Assembly: GCA_964493945.1 (NCBI GenBank)
Contig: CAZBQG010000153.1
Span: 1 to 10,763 of the forward strand
DNA length: 10,763 nt
From: CAZBQG01 sp964493945
GTDB lineage: Bacteria; Pseudomonadota; Alphaproteobacteria; Rhodospirillales; UBA2165
Reading direction: 5' to 3'
Made by a program: the position numbers and the translations under genes. Below, piece by piece: positions 7,025 to 10,763 of this stretch. Within the stretch, counting starts at the first letter, position 1; every line of letters starts with the position of its first letter. The notes under the pieces are model-generated. The model ran no database searches, had not been told where the DNA came from, and worked only from the letters and a program-made list of their open reading frames with translations.

Positions 7025-7068
7025 CAGCCTGATCCTTTTCTCCAGTCCCGGAGCATGTCCGATGACAC

Positions 7069-7097
7069 TTGCCCAATGAAAAGCAAAAGGGAATACT
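7069..7097 (+). promoter_or_regulatory. candidate promoter of the UbiD-family gene
   Basis: TTGCCC at 7069-7074 and AATACT at 7092-7097 are separated by 17 bases, each matching four of six sigma70 consensus positions. Transcription would start about 35 bases before ATG 7141. The pair lies in the 116-bp gap shared with the divergent SDR gene. The UbiD gene also has a strong Shine-Dalgarno sequence (GGGAGGAG, nine to ten bases before its ATG). No operator symmetry was recognised. Confidence 0.4.
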
Positions 7098-7140
7098 CAA
7101 ACCCAAGGTGGATCAAACCGGGTAAGGGAGGAGCTGGGTT

Positions 7141-8616
7141 ATGGACGAAAAGGTAAAAGCCGATCAGGCGCGCCCCAATGTAGGTTACAATGATCTCCGC
7201 GATCTGTTGGAAAGCGTCGATAATATGGGCGAGCTGTTGCGCATCGACGGGGCCGATTGGAACCTGGAGATGGGCGCCTTGCAGGAAATGCTGTTTGCCC
7301 ATCTGGGCCGGGAACAAAGTGCTCCGGCCATGCTTTTTGAAAACATCCCCGGATCGCCGGAAGGTTTCCGCGCCCTGACCGGCGTGTTGAGCACCACCAA
7401 GCGCCTCTCAATGGTGCTGGGCCTGCCCGAAACCAACGATGCCATCGAACTGGTCCAATCCTACCGCGACCGCATGCGCGGCGATTTTGAACTGACGCCG
7501 CCAGAAATCGTCAAGGAAGGCCCGGTCTTCGAAAATATCGAGCGCGACGACGAAGTGGATCTGATGAAATTCCCGGCGCCTTTTTTGCACGAAGGGGATG
7601 GCGGGCGCTATCTGGGCACCGATGATCTGGTGATCACGCCCGATATGGATACCAATTGGGTCAATATGGCCACCTACCGGGTGCAGCTTCACGACAAGAA
7701 CACCTTGGGCATCTGGATGAGTCCGGGCAAACATGGGCGCCTGATCCGCGAGAAATATTTTGCCCAAGGCAAGCCCTGCCCCGTCGCCATTTCCTTCGGC
7801 CACGACCCCTTATTGTTTATGGCCGCCAATCAGAATGTGGATTTCGGCACCGATGAATTCGCCTATGCCGGCGGCCACCGTGGCCACCCCTTCGAGATGG
7901 TGGAAAGCGAGCTGCACGGATTGCCCATCCCGGCCCATTCGGAAATCGTCGTCGAGGGGGAAATCTATGGCGATGAGCTGCGTTCCGAAGGGCCTTTCGG
8001 GGAATTCATGGGCTATTACGCATCGGACGAATCGGAAGAGCCCATCGTCAAGGTTAAGCGGGTCTATTACCGCAACAATCCGATCATGACCATGGTCAGC
8101 CCGGGCCGGCCGCCCACCAACCACGCCCATCCCACGGCCCTGGTCAAGGCGGCCATGATCTGGGACGAGGTGGAAAAGGCCGGCCTGCCGGGAGTTAAAG
8201 GCGTGTGGTGCCACACCTGTTCAGCCGTCCGTTTGTTTAATGTGATTTCCATCGAACAATTATATCCGGGCCACACCAAACAGGCCGGCATGCTGGCCCA
8301 GAATTGCCATTCGGGCAATTACGCCGGGCGCTGGACGGTGGTGGTCGATGAAGACATCGATCCCAGCAATTTGTTCGATGTTGTCTGGGCCATGTCGACG
8401 CGCTGCGATCCGCCGGAAGATATCGATTATATCCGCCGCGCCTGGTCCACACCCCTGGATACATTGCTGCGAGAGCCGCCCTACCACAACAACCGGGCCG
8501 TGGTAGATGCCTGCCGCCCCTGGGGCTGGAAGGACGATTTTCCAAAAGTCGCCGAAGCCAGCCCCGAACTGCAAGCCAAGATGCGCGAGAAATTTGCCCA
8601 TTTATTTGAAAAATGA
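7141..8616 (+). CDS. UbiD family decarboxylase (prenylated-FMN dependent)
   Basis: A 491-residue protein of normal UbiD length. UbiD enzymes use prenylated FMN, made by UbiX, for reversible decarboxylation of aromatic or alpha,beta-unsaturated acids. The catalytic Glu-Arg-Glu network is visible: Arg180 in ATYRVQLHDKNTLGIW, and Glu283 and Glu288 in RSEGPFGEFMGYY. The spacing of five between the two Glu matches the family. Other family segments are GKPCPVAISFGHDP (210-223), GELHG-like ELHGLPIPAHSEIVVEGE (257-274) and MVSPGRPP (318-325). Near the C-terminus are LFDVVWAMSTRCDP (411-424) and the WSTPLD segment. No ubiX partner is in the window, so prFMN would come from elsewhere in the genome. The catabolic neighbours favour degradation over ubiquinone synthesis. 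The substrate cannot be deduced. Confidence 0.95.
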   Translation: MDEKVKADQARPNVGYNDLRDLLESVDNMGELLRIDGADWNLEMGALQEMLFAHLGREQSAPAMLFENIPGSPEGFRALTGVLSTTKRLSMVLGLPETNDAIELVQSYRDRMRGDFELTPPEIVKEGPVFENIERDDEVDLMKFPAPFLHEGDGGRYLGTDDLVITPDMDTNWVNMATYRVQLHDKNTLGIWMSPGKHGRLIREKYFAQGKPCPVAISFGHDPLLFMAANQNVDFGTDEFAYAGGHRGHPFEMVESELHGLPIPAHSEIVVEGEIYGDELRSEGPFGEFMGYYASDESEEPIVKVKRVYYRNNPIMTMVSPGRPPTNHAHPTALVKAAMIWDEVEKAGLPGVKGVWCHTCSAVRLFNVISIEQLYPGHTKQAGMLAQNCHSGNYAGRWTVVVDEDIDPSNLFDVVWAMSTRCDPPEDIDYIRRAWSTPLDTLLREPPYHNNRAVVDACRPWGWKDDFPKVAEASPELQAKMREKFAHLFEK

Positions 8617-8675
8617 GGGCGATTAAGTTGTAAATTATCAACGATAAATCTGGTTTAATCTTCATTCTTTGACTT

Positions 8676-8693
8676 CCATAAAGGGTTTTATGG
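8676..8693 (+). terminator. weak hairpin downstream of the UbiD-family gene
   Basis: CCATAAA (8676-8682) pairs perfectly with TTTATGG (8687-8693) across the four-base loop GGGT. It lies 60 bases after the UbiD stop codon. The stem is AT-rich and is followed by only three T in GTTTG, so termination would be inefficient. It could equally be a chance inverted repeat. Confidence 0.3.
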
Positions 8694-8719
8694 GTTTGAG
8701 GCAATAAAGGGCATGGGGG

Positions 8720-8748
8720 TTGCATTATATCAATGATGATGTTATCTT
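8720..8748 (+). promoter_or_regulatory. candidate promoter of the VLYP-repeat gene
   Basis: TTGCAT at 8720-8725 and TATCTT at 8743-8748 are 17 bases apart and lie in AT-rich DNA, each with four of six sigma70 consensus matches. This implies a leader of about 60 bases before ATG 8816 and transcription independent of the UbiD gene. The assignment is by eye only. Confidence 0.4.
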
Positions 8749-8815
8749 AATATTCTTGTTTAAAAACCATGACAATGCATCACCATGGATAAACCCTAAA
8801 TATGGAGATTCTACC

Positions 8816-9637
8816 ATGAAGAAGAAGAGAAAAAGCAGAGAAGCCTTTCCGGACCCGCGGGAAAACCTGACTGCCGGAGAGGTGCTTTATCCCGACTGGA
8901 ATGGTCCGGAAAAAATTGAAGAGGCGCCGAGCCTAACGCCGGTGAACCCCTTGGACCATGCAAGGAACCAAAGCCAGCCTTCAGTCGCCGACATCCTCTA
9001 TCCTGGCGATGAAAGCGTCAAACCGGTGAATGAGGTCCGGCCCATGTCCCCTGAAAATATCGCCTACCGTGAGCGCGCCCGGCATTGGGGATCGGAGGCG
9101 GCTCAGGTGCTCTATCCCAACATGGGCGCCGCCGAGGAGGAGGCCGGCAGGCGTCTGATGGAGGCGGAGAGGAAGAGAAAGCAAGAATCGGATGCGGGCA
9201 GTGTCCTTAAACCTAAGGCGGATGCCCCCCGGGAAGAGGAATGGCTCCCTGACTGGGAGAAGCCACCGGCTCCCCTTGCCGGCCGCCCCGGCGCTGAATC
9301 AACTGCGGCGGAAGTCCTTTATCCCAATATGGATGCAACTGAGAAGGATGGAAATAATCAACCATCCCCGGCCCGCTCCAATCAGGAAAGAGGCCTTGAT
9401 ATCTATGCAGATACCTATCGGGGCTACGCCGGGACGGGACGCATGCTGGGCCTGGACCTGTCTGCAAAATTACTGGAACACTATATGGACGGCACCGGCG
9501 CAAATGTCAGTCTGAGCCCCGAACAGGTCCGCCCCGCCAAGCCCATCGCGGATGCCGAAAACTGGATCAGAAGCTATTTCGAGGAGAGTTTCCAGGAGAA
9601 AGGACCAAACAACCAGAAAACTTCGCCGAGATATTGA
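8816..9637 (+). CDS. unrecognised hydrophilic protein with a VLYP motif array
   Basis: A 273-residue protein of no family I recognise. ATG 8816 is preferred over the upstream in-frame start at 8720: it has GGAG about nine bases ahead, and the longer version would translate the candidate promoter. The N-terminus is very basic (MKKKRKSREAF). Residues 19-176 are hydrophilic, rich in Pro, Glu and Lys, and probably disordered. They carry five copies of a motif: EVLYPDW (22-28), DILYPGD, QVLYPNM, a degenerate SVLKPKA, and EVLYPNM (166-172). No signal peptide or membrane segment is seen. From about 193 the sequence looks folded (DIYADTYRGYAG, LDLSAKLLEHYMDGTGA, SLSPEQVRP). The end, after SYFEESFQE, may be frameshifted relative to the following ORF. 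The style suggests a scaffold, secreted effector or phage-like protein, but no function is assigned. Confidence 0.75.
   Translation: MKKKRKSREAFPDPRENLTAGEVLYPDWNGPEKIEEAPSLTPVNPLDHARNQSQPSVADILYPGDESVKPVNEVRPMSPENIAYRERARHWGSEAAQVLYPNMGAAEEEAGRRLMEAERKRKQESDAGSVLKPKADAPREEEWLPDWEKPPAPLAGRPGAESTAAEVLYPNMDATEKDGNNQPSPARSNQERGLDIYADTYRGYAGTGRMLGLDLSAKLLEHYMDGTGANVSLSPEQVRPAKPIADAENWIRSYFEESFQEKGPNNQKTSPRY
8870..9343 (+). repeat. five-unit coding repeat, core (A)xxVLYPNM, period about 37 residues
   Basis: The LYP cores fall at residues 24-26, 61-63, 99-101, 131-133 (as LKP) and 168-170 of the encoded protein, spacings of 37, 38, 32 and 37. Units 3 and 5 are most alike (EAAQVLYPNMGAAE and TAAEVLYPNMDATE). 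Units 1 and 2 are TAGEVLYPDWNGPE and SVADILYPGDESVK. DNA is much less conserved than protein between units, which argues for selection on the motif and against a fresh tandem duplication. Confidence 0.8.
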
Positions 9638-10014
9638 AAACGCTCCAGGAAGGGGAGGAACCCCTCCAACTAAAAGACGGCTGGGATGGAAAAATTACCG
9701 CGAGAGGCCTTTTTCTTAGCGGCGAGCCAGATCTCACTTTTGCGCTTGGCAATCACAATCTGGATGGAAAGGGAACTTTCTCCGCAAGGCGAGAGGGTGA
9801 TATCATTCATGTTGAGGGGCCGGTGGAATTCCTATTGGAGGACGACTACAATTTTGAAGAAGGGGGATCTTTTGCCAAGGGGGCATTGGAGTTAAAGAAA
9901 TATCGCGGGGCCAGGGACTTTAAAACCGAAGCTAAATGGCGGCAATATTTTCAAGCCAAACTCCGAATAATCGGCGGCATACTCGTTCCAGTAGAATTCA
10001 ATTGGAAGGATTGA
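9634..10014 (+). CDS. unrecognised beta-rich protein, possibly the C-terminal part of the preceding gene
   Basis: A 126-codon frame whose only early start is TTG 9634, overlapping the previous stop by four bases (TTGA) and with no good ribosome binding site. The frame stays open upstream of 9634 and reads PENFAEILKTLQEGEEP, which continues sensibly from SYFEESFQE of the preceding frame. The two may therefore be one protein of roughly 390-400 residues split by a frameshift near 9595-9630. The body alternates short strands: DLTFALGNHNLDGKGTFSA (33-51), GDIIHVEGPVEFLL (55-68), DDYNFEEGGSF, and RGARDFKTEAKWRQYF (91-106). No catalytic motif is obvious. Alternatives are a real second gene with a TTG start, translationally coupled, or a sequencing error. 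Confidence 0.6.
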   Translation: MKTLQEGEEPLQLKDGWDGKITARGLFLSGEPDLTFALGNHNLDGKGTFSARREGDIIHVEGPVEFLLEDDYNFEEGGSFAKGALELKKYRGARDFKTEAKWRQYFQAKLRIIGGILVPVEFNWKD

Positions 10015-10017
10015 AAC

Positions 10018-10050
10018 AAGCGCCCTGGCAGAGGTCAATCCGGCGCTTTT
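10018..10050 (+). terminator. candidate terminator between convergent genes
   Basis: AAGCGCC (10018-10024) pairs perfectly with GGCGCTT (10042-10048) and is followed by two more T, four bases after the stop of the plus-strand ORF. The loop of 17 bases is long, so it is only moderately strong. The stop codon of the convergent minus-strand gene (10035-10037) lies inside the loop, so the right arm is also coding on that strand. Confidence 0.4.
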
Positions 10051-10622
10051 ACGTCTTTAAGGTTTTTCAGCCTTTCTTTCCAAAATGGGTCGTCTTCCAG
10101 CCGGAAATATTCCATTCCTTCAGGTATCATCGCAATCAGCTTCATTGTTTTGCAATGTTGCCCGGTGGACTGGCTGTCTTCGGGGTGGACGTACAGGATT
10201 CTTGGAGCGTCAAAAATATGTATGCCCGTTCTTTCCTTGACGATACCATAGACCGTCTTCCAACTGGCTATGCGTAGTGCGCCTGCTTCCTCCCAGGTTT
10301 TAGCGTCTAACCAATCGGAAAATGTTACAAGCAGCGTATCATTCACTCGATGGTAACGGATGCGTGCGTCAAAGAAATATTTTTCCACGGCATCAATGAA
10401 TTCCGGTTTCATTTTCCCATCAAGAAAATAATAGATGCCGGAAACATTAGCTCTATGTAAACCCCCGCTACAAACCGGGCTGAAGGTGATCAGGGGGGCG
10501 TGCCGTGCGGCAAGAAGCAAAGGCTGGCCGTTCAACAGGACGGAGACCAGGATCACCGCCCAAAGAACAAAGCGATTTTGCCGGCCCTTCCAATTCATCA
10601 ATCCGATCACCCAGCCAATCAT
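10035..10622 (-). CDS. unrecognised small membrane-anchored or secreted protein
   Basis: A 195-residue protein with no family I recognise. ATG 10622 was chosen because GGAAGGA lies five bases before it. An in-frame TTG at 10655 and an ATG at 10598 are alternatives; the latter gives a cleaner signal peptide start (MNWKGRQNR, then the hydrophobic run FVLWAVILVSVLL). Residues about 17-38 form one hydrophobic segment, either a signal peptide or a single membrane anchor. The remaining ~155 residues are soluble, with alternating charged and aromatic stretches (GIYYFLDGKMKPEFIDAVEKYFF, written here as two adjoining parts: GIYYFLDGK and MKPEFIDAVEKYFF), DTLLVTFSDWLDAKTWEEAG and PFWKERLKNLKDV. It converges on the repeat gene pair. 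A role as partner or immunity protein is speculative. Confidence 0.65.
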   Translation of the reverse strand: MIGWVIGLMNWKGRQNRFVLWAVILVSVLLNGQPLLLAARHAPLITFSPVCSGGLHRANVSGIYYFLDGKMKPEFIDAVEKYFFDARIRYHRVNDTLLVTFSDWLDAKTWEEAGALRIASWKTVYGIVKERTGIHIFDAPRILYVHPEDSQSTGQHCKTMKLIAMIPEGMEYFRLEDDPFWKERLKNLKDVKAPD

Positions 10623-10763
10623 TAAAGTCCTTCCGGAAATGGAAAAGCCCCTCAAGCGATAAGAGTTTATAATTTGGAACTATGTCGTTTTCGGGGCAGG
10701 TCAGCAATCCGGAAAAAGATAAATCATTGAACAGAAAAATGGTAACTCGGGACAGTATACTAA
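10623..10763 (-). other. upstream region of the minus-strand gene, with an open frame entering from the right edge
   Basis: No complete gene is seen. One minus-strand frame is open from the window edge down to 10468 and reads a fairly protein-like NYKLLSLEGLFHF and DFNDWLGDRIDELEG. It then runs out of frame over the signal-peptide region of the neighbouring gene, where its composition becomes Arg/Pro-rich. It may be the tail of a gene outside the window, the true upstream part of the minus-strand gene after a frameshift, or chance. The ribosome binding site of ATG 10622 lies at the left end of this stretch. Confidence 0.3.

Noticed and set aside
8720..8815. Longer start of the VLYP-repeat protein at 8720
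   Set aside because: The extra 32 residues are encoded by AT-rich DNA holding a candidate promoter, and ATG 8816 has a proper ribosome binding site.
1..10763. CRISPR array, tRNA, rRNA, insertion sequence or transposase
   Set aside because: No regularly spaced direct repeats in noncoding DNA, no tRNA or rRNA-like conserved segments and no transposase motifs were seen on either strand.

Overview
The window looks like an alphaproteobacterial chromosome, possibly Rhodospirillales-like. Support comes from the C-terminal motifs of a MutL at the left edge, moderate-to-high GC in the coding parts, GTG and TTG starts, and short overlaps between co-directional genes. The taxonomic call rests on protein style only.

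Layout from left to right. (1) The 3' end of mutL. (2) A class I SAM methyltransferase on the plus strand and an alpha/beta hydrolase on the minus strand, meeting tail to tail with stop codons interlocked in CTAG. (3) Divergent from the hydrolase, a two-gene operon with an ATGA overlap: an Old Yellow Enzyme-type flavin oxidoreductase and an amidohydrolase_2/ACMSD-like metal enzyme. (4) About 1.1 kb with no convincing full gene. It holds a decayed C-terminal piece of a second dienelactone hydrolase, an AT-rich stretch with a 14-bp palindrome, and one doubtful small secreted ORF. (5) A minus-strand pair, a short-chain dehydrogenase followed by a dienelactone hydrolase whose 3' end appears frameshifted in a run of nine T residues on its coding strand. 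(6) Divergent from these, a UbiD-type prFMN-dependent decarboxylase. (7) A different-looking right end. It has an unrecognised protein built on a roughly 37-residue periodic VLYP motif array, an adjacent ORF that may be its frameshifted C-terminal part, and a convergent gene for a small membrane-anchored or secreted protein of unknown function.

Regions 2 to 6 read as an accessory catabolic island: decarboxylase (UbiD), ene-reductase or NADH:flavin oxidoreductase, ACMSD-like hydrolase/decarboxylase, SDR, dienelactone hydrolase and alpha/beta hydrolase. Together these could decarboxylate, reduce and hydrolyse an aromatic or unsaturated cyclic acid or lactone. No ring-cleaving dioxygenase, CoA ligase, transporter or regulator is visible, so the substrate cannot be named. 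Two dienelactone hydrolase copies, one decayed and one with an altered 3' end, suggest recent remodelling. The least explained item is the VLYP-repeat protein and its downstream partner.
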